This document shows, one piece after another, positions 1 through 8,582 of a stretch of DNA of 64,000 bases (its first letter is position 1; every line of letters begins with the position of its first letter). The notes beneath the pieces were generated by a model. It was not told the DNA's origin and did not search any database. It saw only the letters and a list, made by a program, of their open reading frames with translations. The position numbers were made by a program, and so were the translations under genes. This DNA is from Elusimicrobiota bacterium (GTDB lineage: Bacteria > Elusimicrobiota > Elusimicrobia > FEN-1173): positions 2,108,001 through 2,172,000 of the forward strand of contig JADKHR010000001.1 of NCBI GenBank assembly GCA_016721625.1. Direction: 5' to 3'.

Positions 1-2
1 TG

Positions 3-629
3 TGGGTGGACGGGGCGCTGTCGGGAGAGGAAAACATGCGTCGGGACCAGGAATTGTTGGAGGGCCAGCGCGATCCGGCCGCCGTTCCCGTTGTGCGATT
101 TTTCCGTTGGGCGGCGCCCACGGTGAGTTTTGGGCGGCTACAGCCCAGGGCGGGAGCGGAGTCCTTGGCGAAAGCGGCGGGCGCCGGGAGCGCGGTTCAA
201 CGGCCCACGGGCGGCGGGATGGTTTTGCATGATCGAGATTTGAGCTTTTCCATCGCCTGGCGCCGGGATTTGGCGGGATTCCCTCCCTGTGTCAAGGAGG
301 TGTATCGATCTTTTCACGGCGTGGTGGCCGACCTTTTGTGTGCGCGCGGAATGGACGTGGCGGTCCACCAACCCTCCAAAAGGCTCCCGATCGCGCCCGG
401 GGTTTGCTTCAAGGAGCCTGCGGATCAGGACCTTCTTTGGTGCGGGGAAAAAGTCCTTGGCGGGGCGCTCCGGGTGACCCGCTGGGGCCGGTTGTATCAA
501 GGCGACGTGCGGACGGAGGTCTTAGGGCTCGACCCAGACGAACTCGTTCAAGCGATCACCAACGGACTGGCCAAAAAGGTTTTCCTAACCCCTCCCGGGA
601 AGGAACAAGGCGGACAAAAGGCGGTTTAG
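3..629 (+). CDS. lipM: LipM/LplA-family octanoyltransferase or lipoate-protein ligase (5' partial)
   Basis: This protein likely transfers an octanoyl or lipoyl group onto lipoyl domains of 2-oxoacid dehydrogenase or glycine-cleavage proteins in the cytosol. The visible part reads in frame from base 3. It contains an ENM-RRDQELLEG start resembling the family N-terminus, an RPTGGGMVLHD segment matching the (R)RxTGGG motif, a CFKEPADQDLL segment whose Cys matches the acyl-thioester Cys of LipM, and GEKVLGGALR matching the family Lys-containing loop. The family is about 250-280 residues and about 209 codons are visible. The frame is open back to the window edge, so the true start is probably upstream, although ATG at 36 is possible. 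The Cys favours LipM over LplA. The family call is firm and the exact substrate is less certain. Confidence 0.8.
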   Translation, partial: WVDGALSGEENMRRDQELLEGQRDPAAVPVVRFFRWAAPTVSFGRLQPRAGAESLAKAAGAGSAVQRPTGGGMVLHDRDLSFSIAWRRDLAGFPPCVKEVYRSFHGVVADLLCARGMDVAVHQPSKRLPIAPGVCFKEPADQDLLWCGEKVLGGALRVTRWGRLYQGDVRTEVLGLDPDELVQAITNGLAKKVFLTPPGKEQGGQKAV

Positions 630-653
630 CTCTGGATGTCGGAAAGGCCGGAA

Positions 654-1376
654 TCACTGTTCCTCCACGAAGTCGATGACCTCGTGGAGAGTGCGGATGG
701 ACCGGACGCCCTTGGGGCCGGGGTTGTGCCGGTCGAGCAGGAGGGCGGCCAGTCCGGCGCGAGTGGCCCCGCGGTAATCTTCGTGAAGGCTGTCGCCCAC
801 ATGGACGGCTTCGCGGGGTTTGGCCCGAACGTGCCCGAGAGCCTTGTGGAATAATCGCCGGTCGGGTTTGACCAGGCCTTCCACAGACGACACCAGCAGA
901 AATTCCACTTCTTTCGTAAGTCCGATCCGTTCCGCCAGGGTCACCAGGCGGGAATCCCAGTTGGACACAATCCCCACCCGGTAGCCCTTCCGGCGCAAAG
1001 CGCGGAGGGTCGGGATGGCGTCGTCAAAAAGACGCCAATGGCGGGGGTGGGCGAACCGCCCATAAAGGTCTTCGAAATAGCGAAGAAACTTTTCCCCGGT
1101 GAAATGGGGGCCCATGACTTGGCTCACCATGTTCCGCCACCATTCCTTTTCCGCCCCGTCGTTTTTCAAATGCGCGACCCCGTGCCGATTTTTCCAGACG
1201 TCGCGGAAGCGCTGGTCCACGCGATCAGCGGGAACGCGGACGCCGTGTCGGAGGGCGGTGCGGGCGTATATGTGTCCGACGGAGGGGTGCGCGCGAAGAA
1301 GCGTATTTCCCGCGTCGAAGAAAACGGCGCGGATGAAAGGCTTTTTGCGCGAGGCCGTGGGGCGGCGAGCGGCCAT
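654..1376 (-). CDS. HAD-superfamily hydrolase, subfamily IA
   Basis: This is a 240-residue cytosolic HAD-fold protein. Motif I is FFDAGNTLL, near residue 19. Motif II is SNWDS, the motif III lysine is in GLVKPDRRLF, and motif IV is HVGDSLHEDYRGA. A helical cap domain lies between motifs I and II. The usual second Asp of DxDxT is replaced by Gly (D-A-G-N-T), as in some HDHD3/REG-2-like members. Phosphatase activity is therefore less certain, because that Asp is the general acid/base in classical HAD phosphatases. It lies four bases downstream of mazG on the same strand and probably shares its transcript. The substrate is unknown. Confidence 0.8.
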   Translation of the reverse strand: MAARRPTASRKKPFIRAVFFDAGNTLLRAHPSVGHIYARTALRHGVRVPADRVDQRFRDVWKNRHGVAHLKNDGAEKEWWRNMVSQVMGPHFTGEKFLRYFEDLYGRFAHPRHWRLFDDAIPTLRALRRKGYRVGIVSNWDSRLVTLAERIGLTKEVEFLLVSSVEGLVKPDRRLFHKALGHVRAKPREAVHVGDSLHEDYRGATRAGLAALLLDRHNPGPKGVRSIRTLHEVIDFVEEQ

Positions 1377-1380
1377 GGAA

Positions 1381-1827
1381 CTACCGGGGCCTTTTGGACG
1401 GCAAAGGGGTTGAAATTCGTCGATGGGGGGCGGCTTCTTTCCGCTTCAGGTCCCGCTCCCGTTGTTTAATTTCTTTCCAGCGCGCCACCACTTGGGCGGC
1501 GGTTTTTAGTTTCATGGAGCCGAAAACGTGAGGGTGTCGGCGGACCAGCTTCTTTGCCAAGCCGTCCACCACGTCGGCCATGGTGAAATGGCCGCGCTCC
1601 GTCGCTATTTGGGCATGAAACAGAACCTGCAACAGAACGTCCCCCAATTCTTCGCAGAGATGATCCGGGTCCCCTTGGCGAACGGCGTCGGCCACCTCGG
1701 CGGACTCTTCCTTCAAATATTTGAGGAGACTTTTGTGGGTCTGTTTCCGGTCCCAGGGACACCCCCGAGGGCCCCGGAGATGTTTCATAAGATCCACGAG
1801 CTGGGAATAGGTGTAGTTTTTTCGCAT
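1381..1827 (-). CDS. mazG: MazG-family nucleoside triphosphate pyrophosphohydrolase
   Basis: A 148-residue single-domain MazG protein that should hydrolyse (d)NTPs to NMP and pyrophosphate, a house-cleaning role in the cytosol. The signature stretch GPRGCPWDRKQTH is followed by the metal-binding EESAEVADA (ExxE) and CEELGDVLLQV (ExxD) helices, then the typical RRHPHVFG segment. E. coli MazG has two such domains in about 260 residues, and this is the short one-domain form common in many phyla. The tail is basic and Pro/Arg-rich. It is followed by the HAD gene on the same strand and is divergent from the siroheme/heme operon that starts at 1916. Confidence 0.88.
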   Translation of the reverse strand: MRKNYTYSQLVDLMKHLRGPRGCPWDRKQTHKSLLKYLKEESAEVADAVRQGDPDHLCEELGDVLLQVLFHAQIATERGHFTMADVVDGLAKKLVRRHPHVFGSMKLKTAAQVVARWKEIKQRERDLKRKEAAPHRRISTPLPSKRPR

Positions 1828-1880
1828 GGGAGTGTGCCTATTTTATCAGTTTCTCTCGCAACGGCGGGCGGTCATTGTGG

Positions 1881-1886
1881 TAGAAT
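1881..1886 (+). promoter_or_regulatory. Candidate -10 element upstream of the tetrapyrrole operon
   Basis: A TAGAAT hexamer preceded by GTGG lies 30 bases before the ATG at 1916, in the divergent gap between mazG and the precorrin-2 dehydrogenase gene. No good -35 hexamer is visible at the usual spacing. Confidence 0.3.
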
Positions 1887-1915
1887 TCTAGCGCGGCGAG
1901 CGCCGCCTGGCCCGA

Positions 1916-2566
1916 ATGCCCTTCTACCCCGCGTTCTTAAATTTGTCCGGCAAGGAGTGCCTGGTGGTGGGGGGAGGACGGCTCGCGCTCCATAAGGCCG
2001 AGTCTCTCGTCTTGAGCGGCGCGCGAGTCACCGTGGTGGCGCCGCGGGTCCACCCTGGGTTCCGGCGGTGGGGAGAGGTCCGGGTTCTCCAGCGGGCGTT
2101 CCGTCCCGGCGACCTGGCCGGACGGCCCTGGCTCGTGGTCGCGTCCACGGACGACGAAGCCCTTCACGCCCGGGTGGCGGCGTTGTGTCGGCGACGGCGC
2201 ATCTGGGTGAACGTGGTGGATCGGCCGCCGCTTTGCGATTTTATCGTGCCCTCGGTCGTCCGCCGGGGACCCGTGACCTTTGCGGTTTCTACGGGTGGGT
2301 TGAGCCCCGCGGTGGCCAAGTTTCTCGGCGCGGAACTGCGGGCCCTCTTCGGTCCGGAAGTTGGGCGCTTGGCGGCGGTGTTGAAGGGACTGCGGGCGGA
2401 ACTTCTGCGCGTGCCGATCCGCGCGCGGCGGAAACTACTAGAAGGGCTCGTCACGCGGCGGTGGTTGGAGCGATTGTCGGCCAAACCGTCCAAGGCCACG
2501 GCGGATTTTCGGGCGGCCGCGCGCCGGCGGATGAAGAAAATCGGGAGAAAACGTGCAAAGAGTTGA
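1916..2566 (+). CDS. Precorrin-2 dehydrogenase / sirohydrochlorin ferrochelatase (Met8/SirC type)
   Basis: A 216-residue cytosolic enzyme that oxidises precorrin-2 to sirohydrochlorin with NAD, possibly also inserting iron to make siroheme. The N-terminal Rossmann loop is CLVVGGGRLALHKAESL (residues 15-31). VVASTDDEALHA follows, then VNVVDRPPLCDFIVPSVVRRGP, the family signature with the NVVD-Cys-F-P pattern, and TGGLSPAVAKFL. Its substrate is supplied by the cobA-hemD fusion at 15424. The 3' end overlaps ccsA by 14 bases. The gene heads the run ccsA-hemA-hemC, an order seen in several lineages that make both siroheme and c-type cytochromes. Confidence 0.88.
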   Translation: MPFYPAFLNLSGKECLVVGGGRLALHKAESLVLSGARVTVVAPRVHPGFRRWGEVRVLQRAFRPGDLAGRPWLVVASTDDEALHARVAALCRRRRIWVNVVDRPPLCDFIVPSVVRRGPVTFAVSTGGLSPAVAKFLGAELRALFGPEVGRLAAVLKGLRAELLRVPIRARRKLLEGLVTRRWLERLSAKPSKATADFRAAARRRMKKIGRKRAKS

Positions 2567-3470
2567 AGCGCTTCTTTTCGATTTTGCCTTCCTGGGCTAT
2601 CTGGCCGGGGTGATCCTTTATTTGGCCTACGTTTTTTTCCGCCGGGAACGGCACAGCGCTCTGGGGCACCGGGTCCTCGTGGTCTCGGCCCTCCTCCACG
2701 CCGCGAGTCTCGGCCTGGGCCTCTGGATGGAAAGCCACCGGCCCGGCCACGTCGCCTACGGGTTCTGGAGCAACTGGTTTGAAAGCCTTTCCCTCTTTTC
2801 TTTTTTCATCGTCGCCGTCTTCCTGGCGGTTCAATCCCGGGCCCGCCTCGCCATCTTGGGCGCCTTCGTTCTTCCCTGGGCTCTCCTTTTAATGGGGTTG
2901 GCGCTCACCCAGGCCTTCCTGGCCAGCCCTCGCTGTCCCTTCGCTTCCGTGGAGGATTTTCTAAAGGTGGCCGACGCCACGCGCCGCCTCCCCGCCATGC
3001 CCAGCACCGTGTGGGCGGCGATCCATGTTCCCCTGCTTTTCTTCTCTTACGCGGCTTTTGCCAACGCCTTCGGGATCGGGTTGGCGTTCCTGATCCAGGA
3101 GCGCCAGATCAAAACCCACCGGTCCACGGAATTAGGGTACCGCCTTCCCTCCTTGGAGGAGATGGACCGTTTGATTGCGCGGCTCATCGCGGCGGCCTTC
3201 CCGGCCCTCACGGTGGGCCTGGGTCTGGGGATCATCTGGGCCCACTCCGCCTGGGGCGACCGTTGGATCGCCGATCCGAAGGTGCTTTGGTCCGTCGTTG
3301 TTTGGGCGGTTTATTTTTCCTATTTGCTTCTGCGTTACGCGTTCAATTGGCGGGGCCGGCGGGGAGCGTACCTTTCTTTGGCGGGGTTCGGTTTGGTTCT
3401 CGTGAGCTACATGGGGATCAATTACGTGTCTCGGGCCCACGGCTACGTGGTGGGGAAGGTGTTGGAATGA
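2553..3470 (+). CDS. ccsA: CcsA/HemX-like cytochrome c assembly membrane protein
   Basis: A 305-residue integral membrane protein with about eight hydrophobic segments, of the system II cytochrome c biogenesis/HemX family. The C-terminal part holds WAHSAWGDRW (the tryptophan-rich haem-handling WWD-like loop) and DPKVLWSVVVWAVY, typical of CcsA. The family presents haem to apocytochrome c at the periplasmic face, and HemX members are instead linked to GluTR levels. The start is GTG at 2553 inside the upstream gene, and the stop overlaps hemA by ATGA. No ccsB partner is seen in this window, so the choice between CcsA and HemX is open. Confidence 0.8.
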   Translation: MQRVEALLFDFAFLGYLAGVILYLAYVFFRRERHSALGHRVLVVSALLHAASLGLGLWMESHRPGHVAYGFWSNWFESLSLFSFFIVAVFLAVQSRARLAILGAFVLPWALLLMGLALTQAFLASPRCPFASVEDFLKVADATRRLPAMPSTVWAAIHVPLLFFSYAAFANAFGIGLAFLIQERQIKTHRSTELGYRLPSLEEMDRLIARLIAAAFPALTVGLGLGIIWAHSAWGDRWIADPKVLWSVVVWAVYFSYLLLRYAFNWRGRRGAYLSLAGFGLVLVSYMGINYVSRAHGYVVGKVLE

Positions 3471-4552
3471 ACCGGCTTCGCCTCGTGGGGCTTTCCCACC
3501 GGACGGCGCCGGTGGAGTGGCGGGAACGCTTGGCGGTTCCCGACCATCGCTTGCCGGGATTTCTCGAGTCGCTTCGGCGCGAGGTGGGTGCGGGAGAAGC
3601 GGTGGTTCTTTCCACCTGCAACCGCGTCGAGGTGTACGCTGTGACGCCTCCGGAGGGCGAGGCGGAATGCCTGCTCCGGAAAGGGCTCTTGGACCTGCAC
3701 GGCGACGTTTCTCTGGACGGAAGCCTCTACGCCCTGGAGGACGACGGTGCCGTTCGGCACCTTTTTCGGGTGTCGGCGGGGTTGGATTCCCTGGTGGTGG
3801 GGGAGGCGGAGATTCTGGGGCAGGTCAAACGGTCCTACGATTTGGCCCGCCAGGCCCAGTCCACGGGGAAACTCACCAACGTGCTTTTTCAACGGGCCAT
3901 GTACGTGGGGAAGACGGTGCGGACCGACACGAAAATTTCAGAGGGGCCAACCTCGGTGCCGAGCTTGGCGGTGTCCTTGGCGCGGCGAATCTTCGGCGAA
4001 TTGGCCGAGAGCCGGGTTCTGGTCGTGGGGGCCGGGGCCATGGCGGAGCAGGCCGTGCGGGCCTTCAAAAGTCAGAAGGCGGCCCGCGTGGTGATCGCCA
4101 ACCGAACCCTCGAAAAAGCCGTGGCCATGGCCGAACGGTTCGGCGCCCACCCCACCCCTTTCGACGCCCTGCCCCGTGAGCTCGTCCAGGCGGACATCGT
4201 TCTTTGCTCCACGGGTTCCCCCGACTTTCTTTTCACGCGCGAGTCTGTATCCCAGGTTCTGGAAGAACGAAAGGGCCGCTCCCTCTTTTTCATCGACATC
4301 GCCGTGCCCCGGGATGTGGACCCCGCCGTGGACGACTTGGAGAACGTTTACCTCTACAACATCGACGATTTGGAAGGCCTGGTGGCCGAAAGTTTGGTCC
4401 GCCGCCAGGCCGAAATTACGAGGGCCGGCGAACTGGTGGAAGCGAAAACCCAGGAGTTCGCCCCGTGGTACGAATCCTGGCGCCGGGGCGCCACGGCCGC
4501 GCTCCGCCACAATGCCCGCTCGTCCATGAGCGCGGAGGCGGAACCCGGATGA
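3467..4552 (+). CDS. hemA: Glutamyl-tRNA reductase
   Basis: This enzyme reduces glutamyl-tRNA(Glu) to glutamate-1-semialdehyde with NADPH, the first committed step of C5 tetrapyrrole synthesis. GLSHRTAPVEWRE opens the catalytic domain, and STCNRVE carries the nucleophile Cys51. GEAEILGQVK is the conserved central motif and VLVVGAGAMAEQAV the NADPH-binding loop. The ATG at 3467 overlaps the ccsA stop, which settles the start. The protein is 361 residues. Most GluTRs are about 410-450, and the missing part is the C-terminal helical dimerisation domain, which here is reduced to a short tail. It overlaps hemC by ATGA. Confidence 0.93.
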   Translation: MNRLRLVGLSHRTAPVEWRERLAVPDHRLPGFLESLRREVGAGEAVVLSTCNRVEVYAVTPPEGEAECLLRKGLLDLHGDVSLDGSLYALEDDGAVRHLFRVSAGLDSLVVGEAEILGQVKRSYDLARQAQSTGKLTNVLFQRAMYVGKTVRTDTKISEGPTSVPSLAVSLARRIFGELAESRVLVVGAGAMAEQAVRAFKSQKAARVVIANRTLEKAVAMAERFGAHPTPFDALPRELVQADIVLCSTGSPDFLFTRESVSQVLEERKGRSLFFIDIAVPRDVDPAVDDLENVYLYNIDDLEGLVAESLVRRQAEITRAGELVEAKTQEFAPWYESWRRGATAALRHNARSSMSAEAEPG

Positions 4553-5472
4553 CGCGCCTGGTGATCGGAACCCGGGGTAGCGCGCTGGCGCTGGCCCAAT
4601 CAAATTTCGTCAAAAAAAGCCTGGAAACCCTCTCGCCGGAGGTTCAGGTTGATTTGAAAATCATTAAGACGACTGGAGACCGTTTGGCGGACGCGTCCCT
4701 GGCCTCCATCGGCGGGAAAGGGGTTTTCACCAAGGAATTGGAGGAAGCGCTTCTCTCGAAAACCGTGGACCTGGCCGTTCATTCGCTGAAAGACCTCCCC
4801 ACGGAACTTCCGCCCGGTCTTGCCGTGGGCGCCATTTTGGAGCGGGAGGATCCCCGGGACTGCATGGTGTCCCGGTTCGGCGAGCAGTTGATGGAACTTC
4901 CCCGCGGGTCGGTGGTGGGCACGAGCTCGCTTCGCCGACAGGCCCAAATCCGCGCGGTGAAAAAAGGGATCCGGGTGGAAGATTTACGGGGCAACTTGGA
5001 TACGCGCTTGGCGCGGGTGGCCGCGGGCGATTTCTCTGCCGTGGTCGTGGCCTACGCGGGCGTCCGCCGGTTGGGCCGCGCCGAGGAAGTGACCGAGGTT
5101 CTCCCCACCGCGCTCATGCTTCCCGCCCCCGGCCAGGGTTTTGTCGCCATCGAGCTCCGCGCCCAGGATCCTGAAACGCTGGGTTGGGTGTCCCAACTGA
5201 ACCATCTTCCCAGCCAACAAGCCGCCACGGCCGAGCGGTCTTTCCTGGCCGCCCTGGGCGGCGGATGCCGCGTCCCCATCGCCGCCTACGCCCGCGAAGA
5301 GTCCGGCCGCTTGGTTCTGGACGGCCTCGTGATCTCTCCCGACGGAAAAACCCAGGTCCGCGGCACGGAATCCGGCCTCCCCGGCCAAGCCGAGACGATC
5401 GGCGCCGCCCTGGCCGCCCGCCTACTGGAACAAGGCGCTCTCGAGATCCTCGAAGTCCTCCCGCCTCACTGA
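4549..5472 (+). CDS. hemC: Porphobilinogen deaminase (hydroxymethylbilane synthase)
   Basis: This enzyme condenses four porphobilinogen units into hydroxymethylbilane in the cytosol. The 307-residue protein shows the family motifs in order: GTRGSALALAQ, KTTGDR, GGKGVFTKELEEALL, DLAVHSLKDLPT, GTSSLRRQAQ, RGNLDTRL, PAPGQGFVAIE, and GGGCRVPIAAYA. The last carries Cys240, which anchors the dipyrromethane cofactor. The start ATG overlaps the hemA stop. Its product is used by the HemD half of the fusion at 15424. No gene follows directly in the operon. Confidence 0.95.
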   Translation: MTRLVIGTRGSALALAQSNFVKKSLETLSPEVQVDLKIIKTTGDRLADASLASIGGKGVFTKELEEALLSKTVDLAVHSLKDLPTELPPGLAVGAILEREDPRDCMVSRFGEQLMELPRGSVVGTSSLRRQAQIRAVKKGIRVEDLRGNLDTRLARVAAGDFSAVVVAYAGVRRLGRAEEVTEVLPTALMLPAPGQGFVAIELRAQDPETLGWVSQLNHLPSQQAATAERSFLAALGGGCRVPIAAYAREESGRLVLDGLVISPDGKTQVRGTESGLPGQAETIGAALAARLLEQGALEILEVLPPH

Positions 5473-5796
5473 ACAGTCCGGCTTGCCGGCACACAAGAAA
5501 AACAGTGGGCGCTTCCATCGATTCTGATGGATCGGATCCGTTTCTTCTGCTCCTAAAAAAAAGGCAGGAGGCGGTGACCGATCGCCAACGATGGCGTGCC
5601 CATTTGAACCGTGCTTTTGCCAAAGGCATGAACGCGGTGCCGCCGCTCACTCCCCACGGGGTCCTGACTTGAACCTCACTCCGTGGTTTAACCCGAAATG
5701 TTAGGGTGATTTTCAAGGGAAGCGTGTGGGTGGGCGTCTTTGCCCCTTTGAAATGTTCCCTTGACGTCAGTTCTTTTCCATCATACGCTTAGGTCC
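5473..5796. other. Intergenic gap with a possible leaderless promoter
   Basis: No convincing gene is seen in these 324 bases. A short ORF reading across them shows no recognisable motif. Near the end, TTGACG at 5761-5766 is followed after 17 bases by TACGCT at 5784-5789, a plausible sigma-70 promoter. Its predicted transcription start falls on or next to the ATG at 5797, so the downstream exporter may be made from a leaderless mRNA. This is inference only. Confidence 0.3.
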
Positions 5797-8196
5797 ATGA
5801 GCCCCCGCCCATCTCCTCCCACTGGCACGACCCCCAGCGTCCCGTGGCGCGATCGTTTTTCGGATAGCGCGGCCCGGTTCATTTCCAGCCGGGCAGGGTG
5901 GGTGGTCCTGGGGACGTTGTTGTTTGTGGGTTTTTTTTCCGCCTTTCTGCCTCGCGTGACTCCCAAAAATGACAGCTACGATTTCGTCATCGATCGTGAC
6001 CCGGCAACGGATTTCTTTAACAAATTCCGGAAAATATTCGAGAAAGACGAGTTCTTTGTCATTGCCTACCGGGAGCCAAACCTTTTCACTGAACCGCGCC
6101 TTCGGGAACTGAAGGAACTCACGGAGTCTCTCGAAAACGTGGAGGGCGTGACGGATGTCGTAAGCCTCTCCAACGTGGCCGATATGCGGGGGACGGAAGA
6201 CTCTTTCGAGGCCGATGATTTCCTTCACGAGATTCCCACGTCCCCATCGGCCCTGGCGGCTTTGCGGCGGCGGGCCCTGGCCAATCCTTTGTACGACCGG
6301 ACCCTCCTTTCGCCGGACGGCCAAACCACGGCGATCGTCGTTTTCACGCCGCTCCCCCCGCCGGGGTCCGACCGGGACATCGAAAAGGAGATCCGGGTGT
6401 TGTTGGGCTCGGTGAATAAAATCTTGGCTCCCTACCGCGAGCGGGGCCGGCGATTTGCCGTCGCTGGGTGGCCGGTGACCACGTTCTATATGGGGGAATA
6501 CATGAAGGCCGACGCGCGGCTTTTTTTCCCTATTTCCTTGTTTCTGACTCTGGTCACGATATGGTTCGTGTTTCGGAACGTGAGGCTTTTATTCGTCGCT
6601 GGCCTGGGAATTGTGTTGACGTTGATGGCCACCTTGGGCCTGGCGGGCTTAGCGAAGATCACGATTAACAACGCCTCGATCGCGGTCGTGCCTCTGGTCA
6701 TGGCCCTGGCGCTCTCGGACATCATCCACATATTCACCCATTTGGATCGACGATCCTTGGACGAGAGCGGAGGCCATCCCGGGAAAGCCCTGGGCCGCGT
6801 GTTAAAAATAGTTCTCTTTCCGTGCCTGCTGACGAGCGTGAACACGGGGATCGGTTTTTTTTCCTACACCTTCAATAGCGTTTTGGCCATACGGAGTTTC
6901 GGGTGGTTGGCGGCGACCGGAATGATGTTCGAGTTCATCGTCACCTTTGGGTTTGTGGCTCCTCTCCTGACTTTTTTTCGGTCGGATCGGATCTACCGGT
7001 CGCCGGAAGCCCACCAGGAGCGGGAAATTCCACGACTCCTGCGTTGGGTTCATGGCGGCGTCACGCGACATCCCTGGTGGCCGTTTCTCCTTTGCTTGGC
7101 GGGGTTGGTCTGGGGCGGATGGTTCACACGCGAAGTTAAGGTCAACACGAATCTGGAGGAATTGTTCAATTCGAAATCCCTCCTCCGACAAGACACCAAC
7201 TTCGTTCGGGACAACCTGGCCGGGATCGAGGCCGTCAGCATCGTTTTTGAGTCCACGCGGGACGCCTTTAAAAACCCCGCTCTGCTCGGCCAAATCGATG
7301 CGATCGGCCAAGAAATCAAAGCGAATCCGCGCATTCATTCTTTAATTGGGTTGGGTGAATATTTCAAGGAAATGAATAAAGCCTTCCATGCGGAGGACCC
7401 CGCGGAATACCGCCTTCCGAAAAACCAGCGGATGCTGGAACAATTTTTATTGCTTTACGGACGGGACGATCTAAAGGATTACATCACCCCGGCGTTCGAT
7501 ACGACCCGGGTGATGATCCGCGCCTCCGCTCCCAGCTCGAACGAATCGCGCGATCTAGTCCGCGCCATTCAAGAGGTTCTGGACCACCACCCGATCGCGG
7601 GGGTCACGGCCACGGTGACCGGGTCCACGGCCCTGAGCGTGCGGACCATGAAGGTCATGGTGGACGACCAAATCAACAACATCGGTCAAACAGTGATCGT
7701 GATCTGGCTGATCATGGTGGGGGTTCTGCGGTCCTGGGGGTTGGCCCTGCTGTTCCTTCTCCCCAACTTGTTCCCGATCGTCATCAACTTCGGGCTCATG
7801 GGTTTTTTCGGAATTCCTTTGGACTCCGGAACGTCGCTGATCGCGGCGTCAGCTTTTGGGATCATCGTGGACGACACCGTGCATTTTTTTGTCACCTTCG
7901 GCGCTTATCGAAAGCGGGGGTTCGGGATTGCCCAGGCCCTGGAGGCCACCACGTTCGAAAAGGGCGAGGCCGCCGTGGCCTCTTTCTTCATCATGGTGAT
8001 TGCGTTCGGGGTGTTGACGTTATCCCATTTTCAACCGATTCTCATGTTTGGTCTTCTGAACATTTTTATTTTGGTGGTGGGGATGGTGGGAGATCAGGTG
8101 TTTCTGAAATCGATTATAACCCTATGGGCCCATTGGCTGGATTGGCGGGACCCCTCTCCTTCCTTGGTCGCCAAAGCGCCGACAGGCGAGGGGTAG
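5797..8196 (+). CDS. MMPL/RND-family exporter (first of pair)
   Basis: A 799-residue inner-membrane protein in which two copies of a unit (one TM, a periplasmic domain of about 200 residues, five TM) can be traced. TM1 is VVLGTLLFVGFFSAF, around residue 45. The intramembrane motifs ALALSDIIHIFTHL and FGIIVDDTVHFFVTF carry the acidic residues that relay protons in this family. It resembles the predicted lipid/hopanoid exporters of the MMPL group, not the tripartite AcrB group. ATG 5797 is chosen because the N-terminal residues after it fit. A second RND protein follows, and a YCF48-DUF1329-DUF1302 set faces it. Such sets co-occur in other Gram-negatives, suggesting one envelope-transport function. 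Confidence 0.82.
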   Translation: MSPRPSPPTGTTPSVPWRDRFSDSAARFISSRAGWVVLGTLLFVGFFSAFLPRVTPKNDSYDFVIDRDPATDFFNKFRKIFEKDEFFVIAYREPNLFTEPRLRELKELTESLENVEGVTDVVSLSNVADMRGTEDSFEADDFLHEIPTSPSALAALRRRALANPLYDRTLLSPDGQTTAIVVFTPLPPPGSDRDIEKEIRVLLGSVNKILAPYRERGRRFAVAGWPVTTFYMGEYMKADARLFFPISLFLTLVTIWFVFRNVRLLFVAGLGIVLTLMATLGLAGLAKITINNASIAVVPLVMALALSDIIHIFTHLDRRSLDESGGHPGKALGRVLKIVLFPCLLTSVNTGIGFFSYTFNSVLAIRSFGWLAATGMMFEFIVTFGFVAPLLTFFRSDRIYRSPEAHQEREIPRLLRWVHGGVTRHPWWPFLLCLAGLVWGGWFTREVKVNTNLEELFNSKSLLRQDTNFVRDNLAGIEAVSIVFESTRDAFKNPALLGQIDAIGQEIKANPRIHSLIGLGEYFKEMNKAFHAEDPAEYRLPKNQRMLEQFLLLYGRDDLKDYITPAFDTTRVMIRASAPSSNESRDLVRAIQEVLDHHPIAGVTATVTGSTALSVRTMKVMVDDQINNIGQTVIVIWLIMVGVLRSWGLALLFLLPNLFPIVINFGLMGFFGIPLDSGTSLIAASAFGIIVDDTVHFFVTFGAYRKRGFGIAQALEATTFEKGEAAVASFFIMVIAFGVLTLSHFQPILMFGLLNIFILVVGMVGDQVFLKSIITLWAHWLDWRDPSPSLVAKAPTGEG

Positions 8197-8376
8197 CGGG
8201 TGACTCCCTTTTCGCCCGCCCGCGAACGGGGAGTGAAGGCGTATTTCTATCCGTTGATTTTTAATGTTCACGGATCTTCCACCCCGCGCGATCGGTCAAT
8301 AATAAAGTCTGGAAGCTTTTCAAGCCGGTAAATGGTTCCTATCGTGGGACATAAATTTCCATAATGAGTTGAATCG
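8197..8376. other. Intergenic gap, nothing recognised
   Basis: The gap between the first exporter and the glycosyltransferase-like remnant. It is locally more AT-rich, with no clear terminator, promoter or RNA gene. Confidence 0.3.
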
Positions 8377-8568
8377 ATGCCCCCCAAGCGAATCCTCTTT
8401 TTGGCCGAAGCCGTCACCCTGGGGCGGATTTGTCCCAGCTTCGACACGCGAATGCCCGTTATCTTTTTCTGGATCGGCCCCGCTCCGGTCCCAAGGACCA
8501 AGTCTCTGCGCCACCGGTTTGAAACTGTTTTGCAGGATTCTTCCATCCAAGGCCGGTCGCCGGTTTGA
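8377..8568 (+). pseudogene. Possible N-terminal remnant of a GT-B glycosyltransferase
   Basis: A 63-codon ORF starts PPKRILFLAEAVTLG, which resembles the N-terminus of nucleotide-sugar (MGT/UGT-type) glycosyltransferases that begin RILFVAEAVTLAH. After about 17 residues the similarity ends and the rest looks random, so this is best read as a remnant left by a deletion. It lies just upstream of the second exporter and may now serve only as its leader. The match is short, so the call is tentative. Confidence 0.35.
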
Positions 8569-8582
8569 GGCTCGCCAAAACC

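Noticed and set aside
5480..5672. Small ORF after hemC
   Set aside because: It has no ribosome site, no family motif and atypical residue content; it reads like run-through of a hemC antisense-phase frame.
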